Assembly (NCBI GenBank): GCA_038993745.2
Contig: CP160630.1
Location: forward strand, 1,302,001 to 1,366,000
Reading direction: 5' to 3'
From: Aliivibrio fischeri
Lineage (GTDB): Bacteria > Pseudomonadota > Gammaproteobacteria > Enterobacterales > Vibrionaceae
Length of the DNA stretch: 64,000 nucleotides
Part shown: positions 38,328 to 49,507 of the stretch, piece after piece
Layout: each line of letters begins with the position of its first letter
Position numbering within the stretch: the stretch's first letter is position 1
Notes under the pieces: model-generated
Seen by the model: the letters and a program-made list of their open reading frames with translations, nothing else
Databases searched by the model: none
What the model was told of the DNA's origin: nothing
Made by a program: the position numbers and the translations under genes

Positions 38328-39241
38328 TTAAATTGCTTGATCACTCATAGAAAATAAAAATTGAGCATCTTGATTTGAGTGATCAGGTAGCTTCATTTTA
38401 ATTACAGGAATTGCAATGCCCGTAGTTTGATAAAAATCTTTTTGATAACTTTGAGCTTCATTTCGTCCATTATAACCAGAATCAGCTGTATAGAAAAAAG
38501 CTTGTATAGGTAATTCTCTGCCTATATTTTGTGGCCATACTGCTAATCTTAGCTCATTTTGAGTACCAAATGATTCACTAGAGATCTTAGCCATTGATTT
38601 AATACCTTCAGAAAAATTTCTAGATGTATCAGATGGTGCAGTCTCTCTTAAGTTAAACGAACATTGGTGATGGTGCTTATCGCCATGCGTATCATAATAA
38701 TGTGATTTCCACTCTGATGCTGTATAAATATTTTGTTGGTCACAAGAACGGCTAGAACCCTTATAATCAACATTCTCTCCACAACCATTATAATTACGAC
38801 GGTTTGAATCTGCATCGATAGGGAAGAACATAGATAATCTAAATCTCTTTTACCTTGTGGGGCACCAAAGATCTGATAAATAATATAACCACTATCATAA
38901 CCATAAGCCAATCTAGTATATTTTGAATCTTTACGTAGATAAGAAAACGATACGCCACCTGTATTTATTGCATTCGGACTTGGATTCCAAACATGATAAT
39001 TACCCGGCTTATTACCTCGAAAGGTAATTCCCGAACATAAAAACGCCGGAGATCCATTACCACAATAATCTGGAGTTTCATTATAATCATTAGTTAATGC
39101 TGCAACTAACGAACTACCTTGCTGCTGTGTGATAACGCTATTACTACGACTTACCGCAGCATTATCATCGGAAACGTCATTTGCCAGCACAGACAAGCTA
39201 AGGGGTAGAACAAACCAACTGATCAATTTTATAAATTTCAT
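38328..39241 (-). pseudogene. Halovibrin family protein (copy 2, frameshifted)
   Basis: Identical to the intact copy 1 gene except for one A missing near 38826 (GGGAAGAACAT versus GGGAAGAAACAT), which breaks it in the YLCFFPIDAD region. Both halves stay readable in two frames. Confidence 0.88.
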
Positions 39242-39268
39242 AATATATTCCATATATTTAAGTTTTAA

Positions 39269-41454
39269 TTAATGCACATCACTGCGATCAATACACGTTA
39301 CGTAATCGGTGTACGTGTCATAACCGTCATCGCTATTACCGTTACTCAAATCAAGCCAGAAATGAGCATCGGGATCAGAACCTGATCCTGATACAGTAGA
39401 CGACCAGTAATATGTATTGGTTGGCCATTGATATTTCCCCATATCACCATATTCATTCTGCAATGTTTTTAAGTCCCATATCGTTGGTAATGTCCATGAT
39501 GAACTGCCACCAATACGTAAACCTTCACAAAATTGCTTTGCTGTGTCTGGATGATATTTAGGATATTTATAGCCGTTTTCATTGTTGTACCCATCATAAT
39601 TATGATAAGAACCAACCTGATCTAATTGCTCAACATTGACTGGACAAGAAACTTTAGCGCCGCTTGATAACGTCACCATTCCACCATCGTTTGAGCAAGT
39701 AGGTGTATATTTATCATCATCTTCAGTGATAGCTAATGACGTTATACAACTTTGATTTCCTTCAATTTGCCCTGTACTTTTAGGGACAACACAGAACTCA
39801 ATGTGTTGGCCAACAAGAGAGGCATCATTTTTTAAATTGAAAGTAGAAGAGAAATGCTCTGTTCCTTTATCTCGATATAATTCTTCGTGAGTTTCCACAC
39901 AGTCCACGTGCGCAAACTGTTTTTTTCTTCTGCACCAGAATCAGCAGCAACATAAAGATAATCACCTTTTAATTTCTCGCCAATAACTGGAACATCAGGA
40001 GTTATTCGTAACGATGACACCGAAGGTAAACTCTCTTCCCCTGTCTTCCATGTCGTTATTTCATCACCACAACTAGGGTGATATGCAAGAAAATAAGATA
40101 CGCTGTTATCAGGGGCTTGCGTGGAGTACAAATCAATAGGTATGCCATCGCAAGTCAATGTAATATCATCAACATTAGCTCCATTAGCCCAACTGTTTAA
40201 AATATTACTTCCTGCCCCAAGCCTTGGTGGTTTACAGCAGCAAATGCATTACCACTAGCAATGGTTTCACTAGCAGGAGCAACAAATGCATTTAAAGCAT
40301 CAGGTGACAGCTCTGCACTTTGTAACGCATCAATATAATTCCCATCACTATCAAGTACCAAAGCACCTTCATTGGATGTTCTCGTCACTAAACGGGTATT
40401 TTCGCCATACGTTTTTTTGGTATATAGATTCCCCCATTGCACCAGTTTTCCGGTTGATACATCCGTGGCAATAAAGCTGCATCGAGTCGCACTTAACTGT
40501 GGACTTTTCATATTTGATAAGAAATCAGAAGTTGATGAATTTATCTTTCCTCCACAAGCATCATCCCCCCACGCATAGATAGTTGAATTAGAGATAACCG
40601 CAAAGGCTTTTTCTGTTGCTTGTATGCTCGAACTTCCAGAACTATTTAAAATCGAGGAAATATCACTAGGAATAGTGCCCGACTCTGAATTGTCTCCCCC
40701 CATGCAACGTATTTATTACTCTGTGTTTTAACTAGAAACGCATCTTTCGTAGCATAAATAGACTGTACAACTTCATTTTTTAAAGCCCTTTTAGCCTCTT
40801 TAGATATGGTTCCCCCAGCGGCACCATCACCCCACACTTTAATCTTTCCTGATTCTAAAAGCGCAACCCAAGCAATAGACTCTCCAATAGTACCTCCAGA
40901 GTGATAAATTGAGCGTATAATGTCGGAAGAAGTAATTGCATCAATCGTGTTCTCTGTTCCTGTCGACGGAGTATATTCAATAAGTGAACCATCGGTTTTC
41001 ACTATCATGAATGATTCTGTTCCTGGGTAAACTGACCGGATATTTTCAATCGATTTTTCTTCACCGCGAGTAACACCATTTCCCCAAGCGACCCCATTTT
41101 TGGAGGTTGGGTTTACAGCGAGAAAGGCACTACCAGATGCATACATTTGGCTAGGTTTAATAAACGTTAATAATTCATCTAATGTACTTCCTACTTCTAT
41201 TTCCCCCCAAACTGCGGATTACCAAATGCCATCACATTTTGATATTCACCCTTATCCTGTATGATAAAAGCACCTGCAGCGAGGTTAATCCCAGCAGTAC
41301 CTGGTAATGGTTCACTATTATTAAAGCGATAATTATTTGTTTGATTAAACCAACTGTTATTCGCTTCACTTTGAGGGATTAACATTGGTTGTGCAGCCAT
41401 CACTACTGGACTTAATACATTAGCCAATAGAAGTGCGATAATAGACTTTTTCAT
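39269..41454 (-). pseudogene. RCC1-like propeller protein B (copy 2, frameshifted)
   Basis: Signal peptide, WG repeats, Ig-like module and DUF1566-like end as described for copy 1. It lacks the two copy-1-only breaks: here AGCATCATCCCCCC and ATTTCCCCAAG keep the frame. It still carries the four shared breaks, so the gene reads in five pieces. It is the better template for reconstruction. Confidence 0.77.
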
Positions 41455-41478
41455 TATTATTCCTTTGTTATTATTTTA

Positions 41479-43318
41479 TTACTCATTGAACACACCATCA
41501 GGAACAGAATTGCCCCACATCACGACAGCACTGCCTCCCCTAACATAAAACCCCCTGCAGTTTCCTCCTCGAACTCAGAAAACGTATTAAAACTACCAAT
41601 TTGAGAAATATCAGAAAGATCATTAATAGCGCTACGTAAATTCAAATTAGAGTCATCAGAAGAAAGACACTGATGTCCATCAGGAATACAACCACCTTGG
41701 TTTACCCCTCCCCACGCATACACATCATCCATCGCCTTCATCAAAAAAGCGTGATTATTGCCAATGACATTAGCTATTGAGAAGGTAGGAATATTGCTTG
41801 GCAGTGCTCCGCCATATTTCTTATCTCCCCACACAAAAAGATGTGAGCTGTCGTATAAAGCAATGGCTTTTTCTGTTGATGCACAATGAAAATCATCGGT
41901 AATCGTTGTTGCATCTAACTCTGTTTGAATATTTGATGGGATATAACCAGCACCGTAATCATTCCCCCATGCAGCAACACCTTTATTGCCATCAGAAATA
42001 GCAACAAACGATGCATCAGAAGCACATAAACGGGTAATAGGGTTTGTATTAGTAAAGTCAGTAGCCGCAGAACTGAGTAATCCACCATAATATGAATCAC
42101 CCATGCTTTTACCTTCCCTGATGTGGTGATCCCAGCAAAGGCATAACGAGTTGCGTACACCGTTTGGATATTTTGGTGCTGCTCAAATGGACTATGCCCC
42201 CATGAATAAGCATTTCCATCATTATCGAGTACAGTAAAACTGTCTTGAGACGTGACAATATCTTTAATTGACAAAGCGGATTTCATTTCATCAGGTAATG
42301 TACCTCCATATATGGATTGCCCCCACGCAACAAGCTTTTGCTTACCGCTTGGCATATCAAACACAGCTAGAAATGCTTGAGCCGTATGATAAATTGCCTT
42401 TGGCAAACCATCTTTGCTTAACAACTTATCAATGCGTTTTTGTGATTCACTTGATATTGAGCCACCACGAACCATATCCCCAGCCGTATTTATTCCACCA
42501 TTTTTTAAAATGGCAGCCATTGCATAAGGGGCTGGAAAAATTTCTTCGACTTGACTTATATAAGATGGCGTCGTATCAAACTGCCCCCAAATAATGGCAT
42601 CATCTGACTCACTTTTTATCGCAAAGCCATCAAGCATAGAATACACTTCTTTCACTTTAGGTAAGTTAGGGGCATTAGTCACTTCAGAGCCATAACCAAT
42701 TAATGAAGCATCGCCCTCAGAGCTAAGAGATAACGCCGCAGAATTACTTGTTACAAAGGAAACATCATCTTTTGCATCCGTGATTGGTGCATTGTATAAA
42801 CTGAAGTTTTTAGTTTGATTTAAATAACTGAATAACGCATTTTTATTATCAATATCTCCATTAGTAATTAATTCACTTCTGCATTCATTTTCTGATGGAG
42901 CATAACTTCCAGGCAGATAAGTTACTTTAATACAGTATCGTAAATATTTATTATTTGTATCTTTTGGTACATTAATTGGAATTTCAGGAAACCCATCACC
43001 AGATATATTCCCGCAAGTTAATAATCCATCTAATTCACATTCCTCCTTATTATTATTGATAATACTTTTTAACGTATCGTCCGTTATTTCACACTCAGAT
43101 GAATCATCATTTAAAATACAAGCACTGTATAATACTTTTATATCTGAGTCTGGTGTGGTTTTATAATTTATATTTGTTATTTCATTTTCTTTTGGTGGTG
43201 AAGATAAATGAAGCTGATCAATAGAAACCCTTGGTAGCTTTGGAACAATAGCATTAGCCATATTCCAGCTACTGGATAGAATGGTAATAGTCATCCCTAC
43301 CCAATATTTATATTTCAT
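41479..43318 (-). pseudogene. RCC1-like propeller protein A (copy 2, frameshifted)
   Basis: As copy 1, but a missing C near 42102 (TCACCCATG versus TCACCCCATG) breaks the frame inside the KVKAWGDSYYGG repeat. It also shares the late break at the C4 run near the 3' end. Confidence 0.8.
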
Positions 43319-43339
43319 TATATTTATTCCGAACAGATA

Positions 43340-43363
43340 AAAGCCTCTAATAAAAGAGGCTTT
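43340..43363 (-). terminator. Terminator between the Ig/adhesin gene and propeller A (copy 2)
   Basis: AAAGCCTCT / AGAGGCTTT, identical to the copy 1 site. Confidence 0.8.
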
Positions 43364-43384
43364 ATTATTATTTTATATTGTTAT

Positions 43385-44587
43385 TTATTTAGGGATATCT
43401 TCACACACTACTAATGCTAATGAAGCAGGATCTTGTCCAACAACTTTAAATTCGCCGCCACCAGTACTATCACTTGGCGTGTTGTAGATATAACCTACTG
43501 CATTATAGTAATTAAAGTAACTACCCGGTTCTGTTGCATCTTTTTCTGAACTCCACAACATACGAACATCGTATGGCCAGTGTTCAGTTTTACCTCCTGC
43601 TGTTTCAACCGTTAAGTAACTAGAAAATGCAGTTGGATTTGATACTAATCTTAAACCACGGTTAGTACACTCTTGTGCAGCAATATCTTGAGGTAATGCA
43701 GCAAAGCCATATACATCATCGCCTGTCATTTCATCTGTTGCTACACCGTTTCCATCAGTACGAACAATGAATTCTGATTCTGTAGCTTCATCACCTTCAT
43801 CATAATCGGTTTCAATTGACAACATTGGACGATAATAGTTATCAGCAACATTACCACCAGGGAAGTTTTCTTGTATTGTGAAGTTATCACCACCAATACC
43901 AGAACCACCGCCTGCTTCAGAAGATAAGGTAACAGAGATCGATACCGTAAGTGGCATTCCTGCTTCTACTGGAACTTCAGCTGTATCTGGATCTTCATCG
44001 TTATCAAAAGTTTCAGGCACTAAAAATTGTTTATTTGATGGGCTAGTTACTGTTTTTACTAACGCCCCATCAATTCGCCATTGATAAGTGGCAGCAGTAA
44101 TTTCACTTTCATCAATCGGAGTTGTTTCCCCCTTATTATAAACACTATAAGAAAGATTCACGACTTCTGTTGCTGCAATGAATTTTCCAACCAATACGTC
44201 AGAAACTTCTTTTTCATTGATACGTGGTGCAAAGGCATCCAATGTTTGAACGTTGTTTAATGACATTTCATTAGAACATTGAATAGAAGATGTAAGATCG
44301 TCTTGATTAATATATGAAATACATGCTGTTAGATTTTGGCTATTACCTAAAATATCAGGAGTAACAATCAATTTCTTACCAAGACCAACAATTGTGCCTT
44401 TTTCATCCTTCCATACAAATTTTGGATTTTTAATCTCATCTTTATTTAGATCAGATTTAACAACCAAAATACTATTTTCACGTATACCTTCATCGTTATG
44501 ATCAATATATACATTTGCAGATGCTGTACCAACAACACCAACAGTTAATAAAGATACCATTGCCAACTGGTTTAATTTAAAATACAT
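43385..44587 (-). CDS. Secreted Ig-like/adhesin-like protein C (copy 2, intact)
   Basis: 400 residues. Signal peptide ends at about residue 24 (GTASA). Module 1 (about 40-110) contains FVWKDEKGTIVGLG and a Cys pair 15 residues apart (TACISYI...SIQCS). Module 2 (about 120-215) has YQWRIDGALVKTV. A Gly/Glu-rich linker leads to a C-terminal domain (about 250-400) with FAALPQDIAAQECTNRGLRL and WPYDVRMLWSS, reminiscent of invasin/adhesin C-terminal lectin-like folds (DUF823/DUF1566-like). I recognise the architecture, not a named gene. It is encoded between lipoprotein D and the propeller genes. Confidence 0.8.
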   Translation of the reverse strand: MYFKLNQLAMVSLLTVGVVGTASANVYIDHNDEGIRENSILVVKSDLNKDEIKNPKFVWKDEKGTIVGLGKKLIVTPDILGNSQNLTACISYINQDDLTSSIQCSNEMSLNNVQTLDAFAPRINEKEVSDVLVGKFIAATEVVNLSYSVYNKGETTPIDESEITAATYQWRIDGALVKTVTSPSNKQFLVPETFDNDEDPDTAEVPVEAGMPLTVSISVTLSSEAGGGSGIGGDNFTIQENFPGGNVADNYYRPMLSIETDYDEGDEATESEFIVRTDGNGVATDEMTGDDVYGFAALPQDIAAQECTNRGLRLVSNPTAFSSYLTVETAGGKTEHWPYDVRMLWSSEKDATEPGSYFNYYNAVGYIYNTPSDSTGGGEFKVVGQDPASLALVVCEDIPK

Positions 44588-44726
44588 ATTTATACTCCAA
44601 CCACTATACGTGGCTATTATTTATAATTTAGATAAAGTTATTTAATCCTTATCTATTTAAAGTACTGCGTTCAATAATTTAAACACAGTGTTATATAATC
44701 AAATGAAAACTCATTTAATTATAAAA

Positions 44727-46603
44727 TCATTGCCCGACACATAATGGATTAATAAATTCACTATATGGGTAAAAAAATGAAACTTCTCTTTCTTCTTCAA
44801 AAATGACGTCCGAAAGAACAAAACTAAAATCACCTATATAAGAAGAGGTAAAACTCGCATTAGACGCATGATGATTATTAACAGCCGTTATCCAACCTGT
44901 TGTAAATGAGTAATACGGAACAATATCAGGGTCTTTATACGTTCCAGATGCAGCTCTCTTCATACCTAAAACTGAACGATTCAATGCAGCAAGACTATAT
45001 TTAGATGACGCTAGCTCTAACATTCCTTCTTGATCTAAAGAATCAACTTCAGAACCTTCACTTAAAACATCGAGTCCTGGAACGGCCAAATACCAATGTT
45101 TAGTATCACTATTAAGCAAGTTACATGATTGAGCTTCTGTACTGTGCTCATACACAGCCCATTTATAACCAAAGGTGACTAAAGGATAATCTTCAACAGG
45201 AGCAGGAAACTCACCTTCACTAAATTTCAGTTTTTGCGCGTTTTTTGCTTCTGTTATTGTTAATGGCCTATGGTAATAAGCGTCATCTCTTGTGCCACCC
45301 AAAGAATCTAAATAACGTCCTTCTGCCGACCCAGGGATCAATATTTCACGTATCGGCTCTATACCTCGAGAGTAAAATAATGGTTTATCTGGTGTCTCGG
45401 GATAATATGCACCACCTGTGACGCACTCAGTATCATCCGTACATATCTCAGCGTCCCCTTTTGCCGAAAGAGGTGTCGCTTCTGAAGCATTAACACAATA
45501 TTCATACCCAAGTTCAGTACTATCAATACAAAAACTGATGTCTTTACCAATAAAATACGTAGCATCTTTAGGTAGAGGATCTCCATTTGCTTCAGCAACA
45601 AGCCAATCCCAATCATCAAGTTGCTTATCAAGACTCACTTGCTGATCTCTACTGCTCCCCATATCCATTAAGCCCGGAACTAATTCCACAGCCTTATCTC
45701 GAGTACCTATGGTGTAAGATAAGTTAGTACCTACACCACCTTCACCTTCAGCAATCTCAACTCTGTCTTCTGCTTTATCGTTTGTCCAACCATCTTGTGC
45801 GCTTAAATTGGCTTTCCATTTTGTAGCACCAGTTAGTCCATATATTTTCGCGGTTAATGTGGCACCATATTCCAATGAGCCAGTAATTTTAGTGCCAATT
45901 CCTTTTGTTGAATCGCAGTTAAGTGGACCAACTTGAGTACCCTCCCCAATTGGGAGAACACAAGCTCGAATGGTTTTATCAATATAACGGCGGTTAATAT
46001 CATACATACAATCCTTACCAGCACCGGATTCACATTGAGTAAACTCTGGCATATGATCATCGCCCAAAGTATGAGTAACAAAACCAAATATACTTTTACC
46101 TTCGGGATACCTGCACCATTATCATCATAGGTATAAGAAGCACTTATGGTATTTCCAGGTAAAGGAAAAACTGACGAATCTATCGTAACTTCAGCTGAAA
46201 TATCTGATGAAAGCCCAATACTTAAATCTGTACAATATTCGTCACCAACTAATTCACCAGTTTTTGCTGATGGAGTAACACATCCAGATACCGTTACACC
46301 TAACAACGCGCTTGCATCCGAAACAGGCAAGATATAATCATCAGCATCAGGAATCTCGACACCATCTTTTAACCAACGAAAAGTAAACTGTTCAACATCA
46401 GGCTCGTCTCCTTCTTCATCGTAATACGTTCCTGTCAGCTCTAACTGTTTATCTGCAATATTACCAATGATCTGTTCATCAAGAACTTGAGGGGCATGGT
46501 TTGATGTTGGATCCGTAGGCCGACTAGGCATAAGATCCGTATCCCCATTCTTACAGCTAACTAAAGAGACCAAAGTAGTTAATACAATAATAGATTTATT
46601 CAT
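44727..46603 (-). pseudogene. Ig-like lipoprotein D (copy 2, one frameshift)
   Basis: Starts MNKSIIVLTTLVSLVSC, a lipoprotein signal with lipobox Cys17. Ig-like modules follow with W-x-K cores and Cys pairs (FRWLKDGVEIPDADD with SGCVTPS...EYCTDL; RACVLPIGEGTQVGPLNC; ISFCIDSTELGYEYC). The C-terminal part holds WAVYEHSTEAQSCNLL and an aromatic-rich end. One break near 46097, shared with copy 1: adding a base gives ...GAGIPEGKSIFGFVTH, about 625 residues in all. It is coupled to the OmpA gene, suggesting the two act together at the outer membrane. Confidence 0.8.
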
Positions 46604-46604
46604 A

Positions 46605-47645
46605 TTAAGACCCAACCCTACGATTAAACTGAATAACTACTCGACGATTCAGAGCCGATTCATTTCGCATGAGGTCTTCATTTACAAGCGGGTCTGCTGA
46701 GCCTTTAGAATTAATGAGAATTCTTTCTTCATCCACACCAGCTTTAATCAGCATATCTGCAGCGTAAGTTGCTCTTCGTAAAGATTCGATATCATTTGCT
46801 GAATCCGTTCCTTTTGCGTCGGTGTAACCTGTGATGCTTACTTTCCCTTGTCCCTGCTTAACGCTTAACGCCAGTTCATTCCATGAGTGCCATTGCTTAC
46901 TTTCAACAACAAAACGGCTTTCCCCAAATTCAAAATGAAGCGTAACTTGCTCTGGATAATAGGTTGCTTCAGGGACCAGTTTTACAATCGTTTCAGGCTT
47001 AGGTTCTGGCTCTGGTTTTGCTTTAAATTTATAAGTCAAACCAAGAGAGGTGAAGTAGAGGTCACTTTTACCAGTTTTAGCATTACCTATACCGTCAATA
47101 ATTGAGGTTCCAAATCGCAAGCTCCAGTTTGGAGCAAGCGCATATTCAGCACCAATTTCCCAAATATCATCTATGCTAGAATCGGATTCAAACATGCCTA
47201 GATGCACATTATCGTTGCCCGAAACGGATAAATAGTTATAAGCGGCACCACCTTTCGCATAAAGATCAAGATTATCGGTAACCGGTAGTGATAACTTCAC
47301 CGATAAATCAACACCTGTCGCATTTGAATAATAACCATCACCAACCCCATAAAAAGTCTTAGGGCTTCCGTAATCATGCCAGCTACCTTCTAAGGCAAAC
47401 CAAGAATTAAACTGATAACCACCATAAAGACCACCACCAGTGACATAATTTTTACACTCGATTGCATTTGATGAGCACGCACCTAAAAAGTGACTAACGC
47501 CAACCTGCCCACCTAAATACACATGAGATTGTTCTTCTTTTGATTCAGAAGCTACAGTTCCATTAGAGATAATTAACATTATTGCCAATAGTAAGGCTTT
47601 TATTTTTATTATGTAATTATCGTTATAAATTTTATGTTTTATCAC
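46605..47645 (-). CDS. OmpA-family outer-membrane protein E (copy 2, intact)
   Basis: 346 residues. Signal peptide ends near TVAS. The N-terminal half is an eight-strand OmpA-like barrel (GGLYGGYQFNSWFALEGSW, LDLYAKGGAAYNYLSVSG). A PEPEPKPE linker at about 213-220 follows. The C-terminal peptidoglycan-binding domain has VSITGYTDAKGTDSANDIES with the conserved Asp, and LRRATYAADMLI with the conserved Arg. It probably anchors the surface cluster to the wall. An internal Met is an alternative start, but the barrel is unaffected. Confidence 0.9.
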   Translation of the reverse strand: MIKHKIYNDNYIIKIKALLLAIMLIISNGTVASESKEEQSHVYLGGQVGVSHFLGACSSNAIECKNYVTGGGLYGGYQFNSWFALEGSWHDYGSPKTFYGVGDGYYSNATGVDLSVKLSLPVTDNLDLYAKGGAAYNYLSVSGNDNVHLGMFESDSSIDDIWEIGAEYALAPNWSLRFGTSIIDGIGNAKTGKSDLYFTSLGLTYKFKAKPEPEPKPETIVKLVPEATYYPEQVTLHFEFGESRFVVESKQWHSWNELALSVKQGQGKVSITGYTDAKGTDSANDIESLRRATYAADMLIKAGVDEERILINSKGSADPLVNEDLMRNESALNRRVVIQFNRRVGS

Positions 47646-47712
47646 TTTACTTTACCTTTATAACTAGCCAAATTTAAAACAAAGACAAGCTTCATTTTAA
47701 TTTACATTCTAT

Positions 47713-47999
47713 TTATGTATTTATATAAGACTCAGATTGAGCAGATGATTGAAATCGACACTTATTTGCCATCTCTAATGATTTCAATATACTCTTCATT
47801 CTTTCTTCACTTATTGATGATTTTTTTCTTTAGGCTCTTTAATATCAAAGCTCTTCTTACTTACGAATTTATCGTCACTGTTTTTTATACGATATTCAAA
47901 ATAACTGGATAATATTAAGTCTAAAGAAATACTTTCATATCTCTCATAACAACGCTCTAAGCGTTTAATTGTTCTTCTCTCTACAGGATTCATTTTCAT
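47713..47999 (-). pseudogene. Small hypothetical protein F (copy 2)
   Basis: Same as the 95-residue copy 1 frame up to KEPKEK. A T-run one base shorter (seven versus eight T near 47820) then ends the product at 62 residues. Either frame could be the native one. Confidence 0.45.
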
Positions 48000-48438
48000 C
48001 AGCCACGGGTTACCTAGTCAACATTTTTAATATTAATATTTTTTATATATAAGAGATTTCATTTTTATTTATATGAATATCTCCCCTCCAAAAAAGATAT
48101 TTCTTTTTAGAGTTTCTTCTTATTTAAATTAATATTTAATTCTATTTTACAAAGTAGGTAGAATGTAAGTTAAATAATAAGACTTGTTTTAGTAACGATG
48201 TTTGAAGGTAATATGAAAATGGATTAAAATGAACGCATGTTGTAACAAAACGTAAATTGATATTTATAAGCTATTGATTTTAAAGTGGGTTCGACACTAG
48301 TTTACCGTCTACCTATTTGGTTAAATAGATGAAAAAATACACCATTTACAACAAACATCACCAATCAATAACAATAAATACATTTACCAACCCAATAAAA
48401 AGCGCCATTATTTTGGCATTGAGTCACAGAAATAAAAC
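48000..48438. other. Intergenic region, right edge of the duplication
   Basis: 48000-48331 repeats the upstream region of the surface cluster. From 48338 the sequence is unique. A small GCCA...TGGC hairpin with a T-run on the minus strand (about 48395-48416) may end the recombinase transcript. No gene seen. Confidence 0.5.
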
Positions 48439-49242
48439 TTAGCTCGATAAATAGGTAATAAGTGTCTTTTGAGCCAATTTAATATCATCGTCTGATACTC
48501 CTATATACCTTAAGCTGACACTTTCTGATTTATGCCCTATGGTGGTCATGACAAGACTAATGTCCTTACCTGTTGCGAAATATAAATGCCTCGCAAAACT
48601 CTTCCTTAATGTATGACACCCTACTTTAGCTGTACTCCCTATTTTCTCTAACACCTGAGTGAGCTTAGAAAACACAGTCCAGCAAGCCTGACGAGTTAAT
48701 AAACCATCCACCCCTTTAGCTCTATTACTCAGTAATGTTTTACGACTAAAAACAGAATCGCTGTTAATGTGTCTAAACTTCTCCTTCCTTTGCTTAAGCA
48801 TAAAAACCATTTTTTTACTGAATAAGAAGGAGCGAGTTACGGGTGGTGTCGCTTTTTTAGCTGCAGAAACCCTTTCATTCACCATTAATATCCACTCTTT
48901 AGGAAGCAGTTTTTCAATTTGATAAAATGGGGTTATGTACGTTGCCGTCAATTTTTTAACGTTATGTTGGTAATGAAGAATAAGTTCCTCTTTAACTTGT
49001 TTAAGTACCCGATGTTTGGCTCTTGCTTTACGTGCTAATGTACCTTTACTTTCAATAACTTCACAATGACCGCTTCTAAAATCAATATCAGAATATTTTA
49101 ATCTTAATATATCGCTGATCCGTAACCCTGTTTCAAGTCCAATATTCCAAATTAATGAAAATGCAGGATCATGATTCTTCTGTAAATATTTTGCCGCATA
49201 CTTTAAATGCTCTTTGTTTTTTATTGGTTCTACATAAGCCAT
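48439..49242 (-). CDS. Tyrosine recombinase lacking a standard core-binding domain
   Basis: 267 residues. Catalytic set: Arg41 (TGLRISD), Lys66 (ESKGT), His210 and Arg213 (HTLRKS), His237 (GHKS) and Tyr246 (RYIGV), so it looks active. Only about 25 residues precede the catalytic domain, unlike phage integrases with an N-terminal SAM-like domain. This recalls the single-domain FimB/FimE class, but an insert of about 70 residues (about 95-165) separates Lys66 from HTLR. It lies about 100 bp from the duplication edge. No clear att site or inverted repeat was found by eye. Confidence 0.88.
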   Translation of the reverse strand: MAYVEPIKNKEHLKYAAKYLQKNHDPAFSLIWNIGLETGLRISDILRLKYSDIDFRSGHCEVIESKGTLARKARAKHRVLKQVKEELILHYQHNVKKLTATYITPFYQIEKLLPKEWILMVNERVSAAKKATPPVTRSFLFSKKMVFMLKQRKEKFRHINSDSVFSRKTLLSNRAKGVDGLLTRQACWTVFSKLTQVLEKIGSTAKVGCHTLRKSFARHLYFATGKDISLVMTTIGHKSESVSLRYIGVSDDDIKLAQKTLITYLSS

Positions 49243-49507
49243 TACTTTGCTCCTCTATTTATGGCTGTAAGTTGGTTATATTAACTGATAATTTTATAAG
49301 CTAACATACCCAAGAAGTTAATAACAATAATATCAGTATAGTTCTATATCATTGAGTAATCTTAAAAAGATTAACTATAATTTTCGATATCAACTTAGGT
49401 TAAATTAAGGTTTTGCCTGAAATAAAGCAGTTTTAAATTTCGCTACATTGTCATTCAAAAAGCACTAGGTAGTATTGTTTATATTCTATAGCGTCTTATA
49501 AAAACTC

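Larger units (their letters stand above)
34524..48337. repeat. Tandem duplication, copy 2 (about 13.8 kb)
   Basis: Direct repeat of copy 1. The junction reads GATG, eight A, TAGCG: the right end (GATG, six A, TACACC) is joined to the left end (ACC, four A, TAGCG). The breakpoint therefore lies in a short A-run microhomology with no insertion sequence at the joint. Confidence 0.95.

Noticed and set aside
20714..48337. Reading the many broken genes as ancient pseudogenes
   Set aside because: Only small indels, mostly in homopolymers, and no substitutions between copies; genuine decay would leave substitutions and varied lesions.
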